DNA of 64,000 bases from Sanguibacter hominis ATCC BAA-789 (lineage in GTDB: Bacteria; Actinomycetota; Actinomycetes; Actinomycetales; Cellulomonadaceae), in contig NZ_JAAXOW010000002.1 of assembly GCF_012396185.1 (NCBI RefSeq), positions 124,001-188,000 on the forward strand. Direction: 5' to 3'. The position numbers and the translations under genes are program-made. Shown here piece by piece: positions 1 to 10,591 of this stretch (within the stretch, counting starts at the first letter, position 1; each line of letters opens with the position of its first letter). The notes below the pieces were generated by a model, which saw only the letters and a list, made by a program, of their open reading frames with translations, had not been told where the DNA came from and searched no databases.

Positions 1-187
1 CGGCCTGGTCGACCAGGTCGTCCTCCTCCAGCGCCGCGTCCTGTTCGCAGGCCCGCCCGACGAGGCGCTCGCGCCCGAACGTCTCGTCGAGGCGTTCACC
101 GGCCTCGACCTCGGACGGATCGGGGACCTGCGTACTCCCTCCGGATGCATCCCCACCATCCCGACGACGCCGAGGAGCGCCTCATGA
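1..187 (+). CDS. Metal ABC transporter ATP-binding protein, C-terminal end (partial)
   Basis: Only the last ~61 codons are in the window; the frame runs from base 2 to a TGA at 185-187. The fragment has the look of the tail of an ABC ATPase (VLLQRRVLFAGPPDEAL, typical of the region after the H-loop). Its stop overlaps the permease ATG at 184 as ATGA, so the two are translationally coupled. Assignment rests mainly on this coupling to a metal-type ABC-3 permease and an MntR-like regulator; the catalytic motifs lie outside the window. Confidence 0.75.
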   Translation, partial: GLVDQVVLLQRRVLFAGPPDEALAPERLVEAFTGLDLGRIGDLRTPSGCIPTIPTTPRSAS

Positions 188-1017
188 ACGACGTCCTCGC
201 CACGCTCGTCGAGCCCTTCCAGTACGGGTTCCTCCAGCGCGCGTTCGCCGTCACGCTCGTCGCGTCGATCGTGTGCGCGCTGCTCTCCTGCTGGCTCGTC
301 CTCGTCGGCTGGTCCCTCATGGGCGACGCCGTGTCGCACGCCGTCCTGCCCGGCGTCGTGCTGTCCTACCTCGCCGGTGTGCCGTTCGCCGTCGGCGCCC
401 TCGTCTTCGGGATCGGGTCGGTCGCCCTCATCGGCACCGTGCGCGACACGTCGAAGCTCAAGGAGGACACCGCGATCGGCGTCGTCTTCACGAGCCTCTT
501 CGCGCTCGGCCTCGTGCTCGTCTCCGTCACCCCGAGCCAGGTCGACCTCAGCCACATCCTGTTCGGCAACGTCCTCGGCGTCGCGCCCGCCGACCTCGTG
601 CAGGTCGCGGTCCTCGGCGCGATCGTCGTCGTCGCCCTCCTCGCGAAGCGACGCGACCTCACGCTCTACGCGTTCGACCCTGCGCACGCCCACGCGATCG
701 GTCTCTCGCCGCGGCGGCTCGGCGCGCTGCTCCTCGGCCTGCTCGCCGTGACCGTCGTCGTCGCCCTGCAGGCCGTCGGCGTGATCCTCGTCGTCGCGAT
801 GCTCATCATCCCCGGCGCGACCGCCTACCTGATGAGCGACCGGATCGACCGGATGCTCGTCGTCGCGCCCCTCGTCGCGGCCGTGTGCGCCGTCGTCGGC
901 TTCACCGCGTCGTACGCGCTCGACGCGTCGCCCGCCGGCATGGTCGTCCTCGCGCAGGGCGTCGTGTTCACGTGCGTGCACCTCGGCACGTGGCTCACGC
1001 GCCGACGGTTATCGTGA
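184..1017 (+). CDS. Metal (probably manganese) ABC transporter permease, ABC-3 family
   Basis: A 277-residue integral membrane protein of the ABC-3 (ZnuB/MntC/SitC) family, with about eight hydrophobic helices. The family hallmarks GDAVSHAVLPGV near residue 44 and the helix-rich LVVAMLIIPGATAYL near residue 204 are visible. It would form the membrane channel of a divalent-metal importer. I prefer ATG 184 over an upstream in-frame ATG at 145 because GAGGAGCG lies just before it and because it gives a 4-base ATGA overlap with the ATPase gene. The solute-binding protein gene must lie outside the window. Manganese rather than zinc is inferred from the adjacent MntR-like gene; a separate zinc system exists at 47777-50798. 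Confidence 0.88.
   Translation: MNDVLATLVEPFQYGFLQRAFAVTLVASIVCALLSCWLVLVGWSLMGDAVSHAVLPGVVLSYLAGVPFAVGALVFGIGSVALIGTVRDTSKLKEDTAIGVVFTSLFALGLVLVSVTPSQVDLSHILFGNVLGVAPADLVQVAVLGAIVVVALLAKRRDLTLYAFDPAHAHAIGLSPRRLGALLLGLLAVTVVVALQAVGVILVVAMLIIPGATAYLMSDRIDRMLVVAPLVAAVCAVVGFTASYALDASPAGMVVLAQGVVFTCVHLGTWLTRRRLS
1010..1015 (+). promoter_or_regulatory. Candidate -10 box for leaderless mntR-like mRNA
   Basis: TATCGT ends 6 nt before the GTG start at 1022 and there is no Shine-Dalgarno sequence. The box lies inside the 3' end of the permease gene, so the regulator may be transcribed both with the importer and on its own. No convincing -35 element is seen. Confidence 0.45.
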
Positions 1018-1021
1018 GCCT

Positions 1022-1729
1022 GTGCGCCGCGACATCGACATCACCCCCGTCGTCGAGGACTACCTCAAGGTCGTGTGGTCGGCCCAGGAGTGGTCCGACA
1101 CCCCTGTGACGACCAAGCAGCTCGCCGAGCGGCTCGGGGTGGGCGCGTCGACCGTCTCGGAGACCGTCCGTCGCATGTGCGGCATGGGTCTCCTCGAGCA
1201 CGAGCGCTACGGCGCGATCTCGCTCACCGAGGAGGGCCGCGACCTCGCCGTCGCCATGGTCCGCAGGCACCGCCTGCTCGAGACCTACCTCGTGGAGCGC
1301 CTCGGCTACCAGTGGGACGAGGTCCACGAGGAGGCCGAGGTTCTCGAGCACGCCGTCTCCGATCTGCTCATCGACCGCATGGACGCCGCGCTCGGCCACC
1401 CGCGCCGCGATCCGCACGGCGACCCGATCCCCACGGCGCAGGGCGAGCTCGAACCGAGCTCCGCCCGCACGATCGACGAGCTGCCGCAGGGCACGGCCGG
1501 AGTCGTCACCCGCATCTCCGACGCCGACGGCGACATGCTGCGCTGGTTCACGGACCTTGGCCTCGGTCTCGACGCGCGCGTCGAGGTCCGCGCCCGGCGC
1601 GAGTTCGCCGGCGTCGTCACGGTCGCCTGGACGCCAGGCGACGGCGGACCCGAGCGGCAGGCCGACCTCGGCCTCCCCGCCGCACGCGCCGTGTGGGTCG
1701 ACGTCGTGGACGCCGAGGCGGGGGAGTGA
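1022..1729 (+). CDS. DtxR/MntR-family metal-dependent transcriptional repressor
   Basis: A 235-residue DtxR-family repressor: winged helix (about 1-70), metal-binding/dimerisation domain (about 71-140) and a C-terminal FeoA/SH3-like domain (about 150-230). Aligning by eye to DtxR and Bacillus MntR, the site residues are Asp13 (Met10 in DtxR, Asp8 in MntR), His83, Glu87, His102, Glu106 (Cys102 in DtxR, Glu99 in MntR), Glu109 and His110. Asp and Glu replace the DtxR Met and Cys, which is the Mn-sensor pattern. GTG 1022 lies 4 nt after the permease stop and gives a normal family N-terminus. It most likely represses the neighbouring importer with Mn(II). The MFS gene downstream overlaps it by 4 bases. 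Confidence 0.88.
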   Translation: MRRDIDITPVVEDYLKVVWSAQEWSDTPVTTKQLAERLGVGASTVSETVRRMCGMGLLEHERYGAISLTEEGRDLAVAMVRRHRLLETYLVERLGYQWDEVHEEAEVLEHAVSDLLIDRMDAALGHPRRDPHGDPIPTAQGELEPSSARTIDELPQGTAGVVTRISDADGDMLRWFTDLGLGLDARVEVRARREFAGVVTVAWTPGDGGPERQADLGLPAARAVWVDVVDAEAGE

Positions 1730-2967
1730 CCGCCGCGACGGACCGCCAGACGCCCGGGCTGCGGGCAGCGATGCCCGCGCTCCTCGCGCTCGCGGTCGGA
1801 GGCTTCACGATCGGCACGACCGAGTTCGCGTCCATGGGGCTCGTCCCGCTCATCGCCGACGACCTCGCGGTCTCGGTCCCGACCGCCGGGCACGCGGTGA
1901 CCGCGTACGCCGTGGGCGTCGTCGCGGGCGCGCCGACGCTCACGGTCCTCGCGGCACGCGTCGAGCGCACCCGCCTGCTCCTGATCCTCATGGGCATGTT
2001 CGTGATCGGGCACGTGCTGTCCGCGCTCGCCGGCTCGATGGGCCTGCTGATCGTGGCGCGGTTCCTCGCGGGGCTGCCGCACGGCGCGTTCTTCGGCGTC
2101 GGCGCGGTCGTCGGGGCTGCGGTCGCGGGGTCGCAGAACCGCGGCAAGGCCATCGGGATGATGATGGCTGGCCTGACCATCGCGAACATGATCGGCGTTC
2201 CGCTCACGACGCGCGTCGGGCAGCTGTGGGGCTGGCGTGCGACGTTCTGGATCGTCGCCGTCCTGGCGCTGCTCACGATGCTCGCGCTCTGGCGTCTCGT
2301 GCCGCGCGGCGCCGGCGGCGAGGGGTCGTCGGTCCGTGGCGAGGTGCGCGCCCTGGGCAACGGACCGCTCTGGATCGCGTTCGCGGCCGGTGCGATCGGC
2401 TTCGGCGGCCTGTTCGCCGTCTACACGTACGTCGCTCCGCTCGTCACCGAGGTCGGCGGCATGGCGGACTCGAGCGTGCCGCTCGTCATGGGGCTGTTCG
2501 GGCTCGCGATGACGGTCGGGGTGTTCTTCGGCGGGCGGCTCGTCGACCGCGGCGTGCTCCGCACGGTCGTGCTCGGCTTCGTGTCGACGCTGCTCGCTCT
2601 CGTCGTCCTCGGGGCGACGGGTTCCGCGCCCGTCATGCTCGTCGTCGGGCTCGTCGCGCTCGGCGTGACCTCGCAGGTGCTCGGGCTCGCGATGCAGGCC
2701 CGGCTGATGGACCTCTCGCCGCTCGCGCCGTCGCTCGGGGCAGCGCTGTGCCACTCAGCGCTCAACGCTGGCAACGCGGAGGGGGCGTTCGTCGGCGGGC
2801 TCGTGATCGACGCTGGCTGGGGCTACCTCTCGACCGCGTGGGTCGGGGCGGCGCTGACCGCCGTCGGGCTCGTGATCGTGCTCGTCGCCGGGCGCCAGCG
2901 CGTCGGTCTGCCTGTCGCCGAGCGGGTTCGCCGCAGCCTCGAGGACGAGCCCGCTGACGAGGCGTGA
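1726..2967 (+). CDS. MFS transporter, AraJ/DHA1-like
   Basis: A 413-residue major facilitator protein with twelve hydrophobic segments in two halves joined by a loop near residues 195-210. The N-terminus (TIGTTEFASMGLVPLIA) and the segment GAPTLTVLAARVERTRLLL place it with the AraJ/YdhP/chloramphenicol-efflux-like DHA1 proteins, which export drugs or sugars. GTG 1726 overlaps the stop of the regulator gene (GTGA), so it is probably co-transcribed with it. The substrate cannot be read from sequence. Metal export is possible given the neighbours but would be a guess, because this family is not known for it. An ATG at 1771 would remove only the cytoplasmic tail. Confidence 0.85.
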   Translation: MTAATDRQTPGLRAAMPALLALAVGGFTIGTTEFASMGLVPLIADDLAVSVPTAGHAVTAYAVGVVAGAPTLTVLAARVERTRLLLILMGMFVIGHVLSALAGSMGLLIVARFLAGLPHGAFFGVGAVVGAAVAGSQNRGKAIGMMMAGLTIANMIGVPLTTRVGQLWGWRATFWIVAVLALLTMLALWRLVPRGAGGEGSSVRGEVRALGNGPLWIAFAAGAIGFGGLFAVYTYVAPLVTEVGGMADSSVPLVMGLFGLAMTVGVFFGGRLVDRGVLRTVVLGFVSTLLALVVLGATGSAPVMLVVGLVALGVTSQVLGLAMQARLMDLSPLAPSLGAALCHSALNAGNAEGAFVGGLVIDAGWGYLSTAWVGAALTAVGLVIVLVAGRQRVGLPVAERVRRSLEDEPADEA

Positions 2968-3047
2968 CGCCGCCCAGCCGACGTTCAGACACGCATGGGA
3001 CCATGGTCCCGGCCGCAGCCGGGCGGCCTGGAACCGAGGAGCGCCCA

Positions 3048-3710
3048 GTGACCGACAGGACCGCCGCCCACGCGCCCGACGGCGCGTCGCAGCTCGACGA
3101 GACCGACGACGCCGCTCTCACGCCGCGCCCGCTCGCGGACCGCACCCTCGGCCGCCTCCTCGTCGTCCTCGGCCTCGTCGGCTTCGCGGGCTCGCTCGCG
3201 CTCGCGATCGAGCGCTACCTGTCGCTCGTCGACCCGGACCACCAGCCGACCTGCTCGATCAACGCGCTGCTCACGTGCAGCCCGGCGATGGCGTCCGACG
3301 CGGGCAGCCTCCTCGGGTTCCCCAACCCGTACATCGGCCTCGGCGCGTTCCCCGTCGTCGTCACGATCGGCGTCGTGCTCCTCGCCGTCCCCGGCATCGC
3401 GCTCCCGCGCTGGTTCTGGCGGACGTTCCTCGCCGTCGCGACCGCCGCCATGGGGCTCATCGGCTACCTCGTGTACACGAGCCTCGAGGTGCTCGTCGCG
3501 CTGTGCCCGTACTGCATGGTCGTGTGGTTCGCGACGCTGCCGATCTTCTGGTTCCTTCTCGTGCGCAACGTCCAGGACGGGCTGTTCGGCGGCACCGCGT
3601 CCGCGGGCATCGTGCGTCAGCGCGGCCTCCTGCTCGCCGCGATGTTCGTCGGGCTCCTCGCATGGATCGTCGTCGGTCTCGGCCCGAGCATCGCGGGCGC
3701 CTTCGCCTGA
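3048..3710 (+). CDS. Vitamin K epoxide reductase (VKOR) family protein
   Basis: A 220-residue membrane protein of the VKOR family, which in actinobacteria reoxidises DsbA-type thiol oxidases using quinone and so drives disulfide formation outside the membrane. The loop cysteine pair (CSINALLTC, with the following Ser/Asn-rich loop) and the active-site CPYC near residue 151 are present, together with four to five hydrophobic helices. There is no fused thioredoxin domain. GTG 3048 is chosen because ACCGAGGAGCG precedes it. No Dsb-like partner is in the window. The mobile-element scar starts about 45 bp after its stop. Confidence 0.87.
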   Translation: MTDRTAAHAPDGASQLDETDDAALTPRPLADRTLGRLLVVLGLVGFAGSLALAIERYLSLVDPDHQPTCSINALLTCSPAMASDAGSLLGFPNPYIGLGAFPVVVTIGVVLLAVPGIALPRWFWRTFLAVATAAMGLIGYLVYTSLEVLVALCPYCMVVWFATLPIFWFLLVRNVQDGLFGGTASAGIVRQRGLLLAAMFVGLLAWIVVGLGPSIAGAFA

Positions 3711-3754
3711 CTCCCCGTCGAGGTCGGCTCGGACGCCGTACACGGGCTCGGTCC

Positions 3755-5227
3755 CAGTTGACGTTGACCAACACGTACGACCGGGCTGGGCAGCGCACGG
3801 CGTTGACGTATGCCTCGGGTGACGCCGAGCTTGCCGCGTGGTCCATGGGATACGACATCCAAGGGCGGGTCACGGTCCAGGAGGGGCCGAGCGCTGGCAC
3901 GGAGGGTCGCACGCAGTCGTTCGCGTATGACGGGGCTGATCGTCTGGTGTCCGTCAAGGACGTGCTCGACGGCATGTGCACGACGCGGGACTACGGGTTC
4001 GACCACGGGGGGAACCGTCGGTCGAAGACGGTCAAGTCCTTCGAGGGAGAATCGTGCGTCGGCGAGGCTGCGGTCGAGGAGAGGGCGTGGACCTACGACG
4101 GCGCGGAGCGGGTCCAGACCGGCGCGAACGGTCAGGGTGCGTACGTGTATGACGTGTTCGGACGCCAGACGAGCGTGCCGGGCGTCGATACTGTGGTGGG
4201 CGCTGACGGTGGGGCGCTGTCCGTCGGATACTTCGACAACGACCTGGCGCGCTCCATTACGCAAGGGGACGCGGCGACGACGTTCACCCTTGACGCTGCG
4301 CAGCGGCGAGCAGCGCAGACGACCGTCACAGCCGGCTCGCGGACGACCGTTCAGCGGCACTACACCGACTCCTCCGACAACCCGGGGTGGGCCACGGCGA
4401 CCACGGACGGTAGTGAACCGGTCGTCTCGCGTTATGTCTCGGGCATCAACGGGGACCTTGCCGCCACGGTGACCGGTTCGCGGGTGACGTTGGACGTTGT
4501 CGACCCGCTCGGATCCATCGCCACCACGGTGACCCTCGACGGTGCCACGCGCACGGTGGCAGGCCTGGGCGTCTACGACGAGTACGGCAACGCCATCACC
4601 TCCGGCCCGTCCACCGGAGCCGTCAGCTACGGATGGCTGGGCGGCAAGGAGAGGGCGGCGGACTCGTCAGGCCTGGTCCTGATGGGCGTACGGTTGTACA
4701 ACTCCGTCACCGGCCTGTTCACCTCCGTCGACCCGGTCGAAGGTGGGAATGAGACCATCTACGGTTACCCGAACGACCCGGTCAACAAGCTCGACCTCGA
4801 CGGGCGCAGTTGGCTGAGGCGACTGAAGGGCGCTGGCTCAAGTGTGGTGAAGTGGGGCATTAGGAATCGTGGAACCATCGTAAGTCTGGGTGCGACGGCA
4901 GGGTGTGCTATACCCGCGGTGGGTTGGGCATCGTGCGCGGCTCTCCAAGCGGGGGCCTACGCGGTTCGCGCACAGCAGCGGGGGCTGACAAAGAAGAATC
5001 TCAAGGCAAATCTGTTTGACGGGGTCGCGACAGTGGCAGGATTTGGCGTTATTGGTACCCCAATGCGAATGGCAAAATGCGGCCGGATGGGCAACCCGAT
5101 CTACAACTCGCGCGGGACGTATGTTAAATCGTGGCATGTTGGGAAAAAGACCGGCCGAGCGCTCAGTTTGGGTGTGACCGCGCCCTATGTGTTCTCAAAG
5201 AGCGCCGCGCTCAGGAGGAAGAGATAG
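3755..5227 (+). pseudogene. Rhs/YD-repeat protein, 5'-truncated: end of core plus C-terminal toxin tip
   Basis: About 490 codons of an Rhs protein that has lost its start and most of its shell. YD-type repeats run from YDRAGQRTALTYASGD through YDIQGRV, YDGADRLVSV, YDGAERVQTG and YDVFGRQTS. The core ends with GVRLYNSVTGLFTSVDPV and a PNDPVNKLDLDG motif near 4770-4804, the point where Rhs proteins join their variable tip. The remaining ~140 residues are an unrecognised tip with hydrophobic and basic parts (SLGATAGCAIPAVGWASC, then a Lys/Arg-rich end). Base composition falls visibly in the tip, a common sign of acquired polymorphic-toxin DNA. No start codon with a ribosome site exists at the 5' junction, so it is probably not expressed as a full toxin. 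The stop TAG is followed at once by the ATG of the next gene. Confidence 0.8.
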
Positions 5228-5697
5228 ATGATCGTCATTATTGGCAATCGGCGCCTGGTGGGTTTGCTAAATATGATCGGCCTGCTCGTCGTTGGAGCGA
5301 TGTGGTGCTTCGTTGGCCTAGTTATGACACCTGCGGTGCAGAACTTCTTTGAAGTCGAGGAAGATCCGCCAAGCATTGCGGTCGCTGTGATTGGGATTGG
5401 CTTTGGGCTAGTGACGGTTTGGTATGGGGCCGCGCAGTCTGTGACGCGACGTCCTGGTGCGATTCGAACGGCGCAATGGCCCTTCGGCACGGTGCTTGAA
5501 GGCGCTTGGTCCTTTGAAGCGCATGAGGGGGAGGTCTGGTGGGGCGCGAAGACGGTGGAGATAGTGGGCTCGCGCGAGATGCATGAGGATGTCAGGCTCG
5601 GTGTTCTGACCAGATTCACGTTCTTGAGTTCGGCACGACAGACAAGCCGAGTGGTCGCTACATTGAACGGCTGGGCCCGCGCTGAACCGCCCCGGGT

Positions 5698-5701
<4 letters not shown>
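5228..5701 (+). CDS. Small two-helix membrane protein in the immunity position of the Rhs tip; C-terminus altered by an IS end
   Basis: A 157-residue protein with two hydrophobic segments (about residues 8-34 and 47-70) followed by a soluble part. I do not recognise the family. Its ATG follows the Rhs stop codon directly and a strong AGGAGG lies 9 nt upstream, inside the Rhs tip gene, so it is coupled to the toxin gene as immunity genes usually are. From base 5683 the reading frame runs inside the left inverted repeat of the IS3-type element, so the last residues (EPPRV) and the stop codon come from the insertion sequence and the original C-terminus is lost. GC content is low compared with the rest of the window. 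The immunity role is inferred from position only. Confidence 0.6.

Positions 5702-5710
<9 letters not shown>
5683..5710 (+). repeat. Left inverted repeat of the IS3-type element
   Basis: Starts TGAACCGCCCCGGGTTT and matches the reverse complement of 6960-6987 at 26 of 28 positions (mismatches at 5700 and 5703). It supplies the last codons and stop of the gene at 5228-5701. Confidence 0.92.
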
Positions 5711-6615
<905 letters not shown>

Positions 6616-6618
<3 letters not shown>

Positions 6619-6936
6619 CCTGACTGACGGGCGGTCGAGCTCCGCCGCGAAGAAAGCCGACGCACTGCGCAGGATCGCATTCGCTCGGCGCAGCTCGCGG
6701 TTCTCCCGCTCGAGCTCCGCCAAGCGTTCGGCGTCGGCGGTCGTGGTCCCCGGGCGGGTGCCGGCGTCGATCTCAGTCCGCTGAACCCAGCCGCGCAACG
6801 TCTCGGGGTTGATACCGAGCTGGTCACCGATACGCCGACACGCGCCAGCCGCCGAGCCTGGATCCTTCTTCGCCTCGAGCACGAGCCGGACCGCACGCTC
6901 GCGAAGTTCATCGGGGTACTTCCTGGGTGCTGCCAT
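6616..6936 (-). CDS. IS3-family transposase orfA (helix-turn-helix)
   Basis: A 106-residue OrfA: helix-turn-helix DNA-binding segment (RKYPDELRERAVRLVLEA, then GINPETLRGWVQ) followed by a leucine-zipper-like coiled coil (LAELERENRELRRANAIL). It binds the IS ends and normally forms OrfAB by a -1 frameshift near its 3' end. The ATG at 6936 has GGAGG 9 nt upstream; an ATG 9 bases earlier overlaps that ribosome site. OrfA is intact, but its partner orfB is broken. Confidence 0.85.
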
Positions 6937-6959
6937 GACTCTCATCCTCCGTGGATTGA

Positions 6960-6987
6960 GAGCCTCTACGAAACCCGGGGCGGTTCA
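6960..6987 (-). repeat. Right inverted repeat of the IS3-type element
   Basis: Partner of the repeat at 5683-5710; ends AAACCCGGGGCGGTTCA. It supplies the last codons and stop of the truncated IS30-type frame that reads leftward from 7520. Confidence 0.92.
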
Positions 6988-7520
6988 AGCCGCTCCTGGA
7001 CGTACTCCCGCAGCCTTGGGTTTTCGACAAGCTTCGCGGTCCTGGGCCGCTTGGCGGCCTGCTGTGCCTTCCACTGCGCGACCACCGCGCGGTACCCCTG
7101 CTTCCCACTACGAGTGGCGGCGTTGCGACGCAGTTCTCGAGAGATCGTTCCAGAGTCACGCCCGATAGTGCGGGCGATCTCACGCACGCCCTTGCCCTGG
7201 ACCTTGAGCAGCGCGATCTCCTCGCGTTCCTCGAAGGTCAGGTAACGGCCGCTGGGCTCGGCGAGCGAGATCGGTGGCATGCCGCCAGCGTGGCGAAACC
7301 AGAGGGTCCCGACCGGCACAGATACGCCCACTGTCAGCGCCGCCTCGGCTGAGGTGATGCCCGTTGCGATCAGCCGCCAGAACTCCCGCCGTACAGCTCG
7401 CGATGGCTCCGGGCGACCGGGCGAGCGCATCGCCGGCCTGAGGGCTCGATCGGCACGCCACTGTCGGCGAAGCCCTTCGGGCATCTCGCTGGTCTTCTTA
7501 CTCCACACCGCCGTCGCCAT
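6988..7520 (-). pseudogene. IS30-family transposase, N-terminal fragment
   Basis: About 178 codons of an IS30-type transposase. The N-terminal HTH_38 region (YLTFEEREEIALLKVQGKG, then REIARTIGRDSGTISRELRR) is clear, followed by the linker GYRAVVAQWKAQQAAKRP. The DDE catalytic half is missing because the IS3-type right end cuts the gene at 6987. The lost half is not found on the far side of that IS. The sequence just upstream of its ATG (about 7521-7570) probably holds the surviving IS30 terminal repeat, but its partner is absent so it cannot be delimited. Confidence 0.8.
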
Positions 7521-7647
7521 CCCTGAACACCTCCGAGCTCAAGGTGTTACGACGACAGGTTGAATCCGCTTGGTTCGCAGGGATCGTTGTCGTGGTGCCG
7601 TGAAGTCGTGCAGGCGACGCGATGACCGCCCGCTCCCCGCGGGCCGG

Positions 7648-7653
7648 TAAACT
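7648..7653 (+). promoter_or_regulatory. Candidate -10 box for leaderless leuS mRNA
   Basis: TAAACT is followed by 7 nt and then the GTG start of leuS at 7661, with no Shine-Dalgarno sequence. This spacing predicts transcription starting at the G of the start codon. The -35 region is not recognisable. Confidence 0.5.
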
Positions 7654-7660
7654 CGCGAGA

Positions 7661-10588
7661 GTGACTGACAACCCCAGCGTCCCGAACCAGCCTGCTCCCG
7701 CGCGCTCCGGCGCTACGTCCACGGAGGAGCCGCGACTGCGCTACACGCCGCAGCTCGCCGAGGAAATCGAGCTGCGCTGGCAGGACCGCTGGGCTGAGCG
7801 CGGCACGTTCTGGGCCGCGAACCCGAGCGGGGCGCTCACGGACGGCAAGGGCCGCCACGCAGACCCGTCGTCGTCGAGCTTCTTCGTCATGGACATGTTC
7901 CCGTACCCCTCGGGTGCGGGCCTGCACGTCGGCCACCCGCTCGGCTACATCGCGACCGACGTCGTCGGGCGCTTCCGCCGCATGTGCGGCGACAACGTGC
8001 TGCACGCGCTCGGCTTCGACGCGTTCGGCCTGCCCGCCGAGCAGTACGCGGTCCAGACGGGTCAGCACCCTCGCATCACGACCGACCAGAACATCGCGAA
8101 CATGCAGCGCCAGCTGCGTCGCCTCGGCCTCGCCCACGACGAGCGTCGCTCGTTCGCGACGACGGACAGCGAGTACGTGCGCTGGACGCAGTGGATCTTC
8201 CTGCAGATCTTCAGCTCCTGGTACGACGAGTCGGCCGTCCGGCCCGACGGCGGCACGGGCATGGCCCGCCCGATCTCCGAGCTCGAGGCCGAGCTCGCGG
8301 ACGGCACCCGCCCGACGCCCGACGGCACGCCGTGGGCCGACATGGACGCCGTCGCGCGGCGCCGCCTCGTCGACTCCTACCGGCTCGCCTACGTCTCCGA
8401 GTCGCCCGTGAACTGGTGCCCGGGCCTCGGCACGGTCCTCGCGAACGAGGAGGTCACGGCCGACGGCCGCTCCGAGCGCGGCAACTTCCCCGTGTTCCAG
8501 CGCAGCCTGCGCCAGTGGAACATGCGCATCACCGCGTACGCCGACCGCCTGGCAGACGACCTCGAGGACATCGACTGGCCCGACAAGGTCAAGGCGATGC
8601 AGCGCAACTGGATCGGCCGCTCCCAGGGGGCCAAGGTCACGTTCGCCGTGCAGGGCGGCACCGAGGTCGAGGTCTTCACGACACGCCCCGACACCCTCTT
8701 CGGCGCGACCTTCATGGTCGTCGCCCCTGAGCACCCGGTCCTCGATGAGGTCCCCGCAGCATGGCCCGACGGCACGCGCGACGTCTGGACCGGCGGGCAC
8801 GCGAGCCCCGCCGAGGCCGTCGCCGCGTACCGCGCCGAGGCTGCTGCGAAGACCGCCGTCGAGCGTCAGGCCGACGCCGGCCGCAAGACGGGCGTGTTCA
8901 CCGGCCACCTCGCGACCAACCCCGTCAACGGTGAGCTGCTCCCCGTCTTCACCGCCGACTACGTCCTCATGGGCTACGGCACCGGCGCGATCATGGCCGT
9001 CCCGGGCGGCGACGAGCGCGACTACGCGTTCGCCCAGGCCTTCGACGTGCCCGTCGTCTACACCGTCGACGCGCCCGAGGGCACGCCGGACGGCGCGCGC
9101 ACGGGAGACGGCGCGATCATCAACTCGTCGAACGACTCGATCTCGCTCGACGGCCTGTCCGTCCCCGAGGCCAAGGCCGCGATGATCGCGTGGCTCGAGG
9201 AGCGCGGCATCGGCGAGGGCACCATCACGTACCGTCTGCGCGACTGGCTGTTCAGCCGTCAGCGCTACTGGGGCGAGCCGTTCCCGATCGTGTACGACGA
9301 AAACGACCTGCCCATCGCGATCCCGGACTCCGCCCTGCCCGTCGACCTGCCCGACGTGCCCGACTACTCGCCGCGCACGTACGACCCGCAGGACGCCCAG
9401 TCGTCGCCCGAGCCCCCGCTCGGCCGCAACGAGGACTGGGTCACCGTCACCCTCGACCTCGGCGACGGCCCGCGCGAGTACCGCCGCGACACGAACACGA
9501 TGCCCAACTGGGCCGGTTCGTGCTGGTACTACCTGCGCTACCTCGACCCGACCAACGCCGACGCGGCGGTGTCCGCCGAGCTCGAGAAGTACTGGCTCGG
9601 CCCCGACCACAACGCGACCGCCGGCGCCGCGGGCGGCGTCGACCTGTACGTCGGCGGCGTCGAGCACGCCGTGCTGCACCTGCTCTACGCACGCTTCTGG
9701 CACAAGGTCCTCTTCGACCTCGGGCACGTCTCGGGTGCGGAGCCGTTCCACAAGCTCTTCAACCAGGGCTACGTCCAGGCGTACGCCTACACGGACGCGC
9801 GCGGCGCCTACGTCCCCGCTGCGGAGGTCACGGAGACGACGGGCGCCGACGGCGAGACCGAGTACCGCTACCACGGCGAGGTCGTGCAGCGCGAGTACGG
9901 CAAGATGGGCAAGTCCCTCAAGAACGTCGTCACGCCCGACGAGATGTACGACGCGTACGGCGCCGACACCTTCCGGGTCTACGAGATGTCGATGGGTCCG
10001 CTCGACCTGTCGCGCCCGTGGGAGACGCGCGCCGTCGTCGGCTCGCAGCGCTTCCTGCAGCGGCTGTGGCGCAACGTCGTCGACGAGACGAACGGCGCCG
10101 TGACCGTGACAGACGACGAGCCCGACACCGCGACGCTGCGCGTGCTGCACCGCGCGATCGCGGACGTGCGCGCCGAGATGGAGGCGATGCGCCCCAACAC
10201 CGCGATCGCCAAGCTCATCACGCTCAACAACCACCTCACGAGTCTGCCCGCCGTCCCGCGCGTCGCAGCCGAGGCGATCGTGCTCATGACCGCGCCCGTC
10301 GCGCCGCACATCGCCGAAGAGCTGTGGGAGCGCCTCGGCCACACCGAGTCGCTCGCCTACGAGCCCTTCCCGGTCGCCGACGAGGCGTACCTCGTCGAGG
10401 ACACCGTGACGTGCGTCGTCCAGGTCCAGGGCAAGGTCCGCGCACGTCTCGAGGTGTCGCCGTCGATCAGCGACGCCGACCTCGAGGCCGCCGCCCTCGC
10501 CGAGCCCGCGCTCGTGCGCTTCCTCGACGGCCGTCCCGTGCGGAAGGTCATCGTCAAGGCGCCGAAGCTCGTCAACGTCGTCATCTGA
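7661..10588 (+). CDS. leuS: Leucyl-tRNA synthetase
   Basis: Class I aminoacyl-tRNA synthetase that charges tRNA-Leu; 975 residues, normal for bacterial LeuRS. The HIGH-type motif [16 protein letters not shown] is at about 81-96. The CP1 editing domain follows ([20 protein letters not shown], later [15 protein letters not shown]). The KMSKS loop is [10 protein letters not shown] at about 746-755, then the anticodon-binding domain. GTG 7661 is preferred to the ATG at 7622 because a -10 box sits exactly 7 nt upstream of it. The JetA gene begins only 3 nt after the leuS stop, so the Jet genes may depend partly on leuS transcription. Confidence 0.97.
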   Translation: MTDNPSVPNQPAPARSGATSTEEPRLRYTPQLAEEIELRWQDRWAERGTFWAANPSGALTDGKGRHADPSSSSFFVMDMFPYPSGAGLHVGHPLGYIATDVVGRFRRMCGDNVLHALGFDAFGLPAEQYAVQTGQHPRITTDQNIANMQRQLRRLGLAHDERRSFATTDSEYVRWTQWIFLQIFSSWYDESAVRPDGGTGMARPISELEAELADGTRPTPDGTPWADMDAVARRRLVDSYRLAYVSESPVNWCPGLGTVLANEEVTADGRSERGNFPVFQRSLRQWNMRITAYADRLADDLEDIDWPDKVKAMQRNWIGRSQGAKVTFAVQGGTEVEVFTTRPDTLFGATFMVVAPEHPVLDEVPAAWPDGTRDVWTGGHASPAEAVAAYRAEAAAKTAVERQADAGRKTGVFTGHLATNPVNGELLPVFTADYVLMGYGTGAIMAVPGGDERDYAFAQAFDVPVVYTVDAPEGTPDGARTGDGAIINSSNDSISLDGLSVPEAKAAMIAWLEERGIGEGTITYRLRDWLFSRQRYWGEPFPIVYDENDLPIAIPDSALPVDLPDVPDYSPRTYDPQDAQSSPEPPLGRNEDWVTVTLDLGDGPREYRRDTNTMPNWAGSCWYYLRYLDPTNADAAVSAELEKYWLGPDHNATAGAAGGVDLYVGGVEHAVLHLLYARFWHKVLFDLGHVSGAEPFHKLFNQGYVQAYAYTDARGAYVPAAEVTETTGADGETEYRYHGEVVQREYGKMGKSLKNVVTPDEMYDAYGADTFRVYEMSMGPLDLSRPWETRAVVGSQRFLQRLWRNVVDETNGAVTVTDDEPDTATLRVLHRAIADVRAEMEAMRPNTAIAKLITLNNHLTSLPAVPRVAAEAIVLMTAPVAPHIAEELWERLGHTESLAYEPFPVADEAYLVEDTVTCVVQVQGKVRARLEVSPSISDADLEAAALAEPALVRFLDGRPVRKVIVKAPKLVNVVI

Positions 10589-10591
10589 CGG

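Noticed and set aside
3275-3754. Extension of the Rhs frame back into the VKOR gene
   Set aside because: The frame is open there only by GC bias. VKOR occupies a different frame with clear motifs, and YD-repeat homology starts at about 3755.
7521-7660. T-box or leader structure upstream of leuS
   Set aside because: No T-box motif or specifier hairpin; the -10 box at 7648 leaves no leader.
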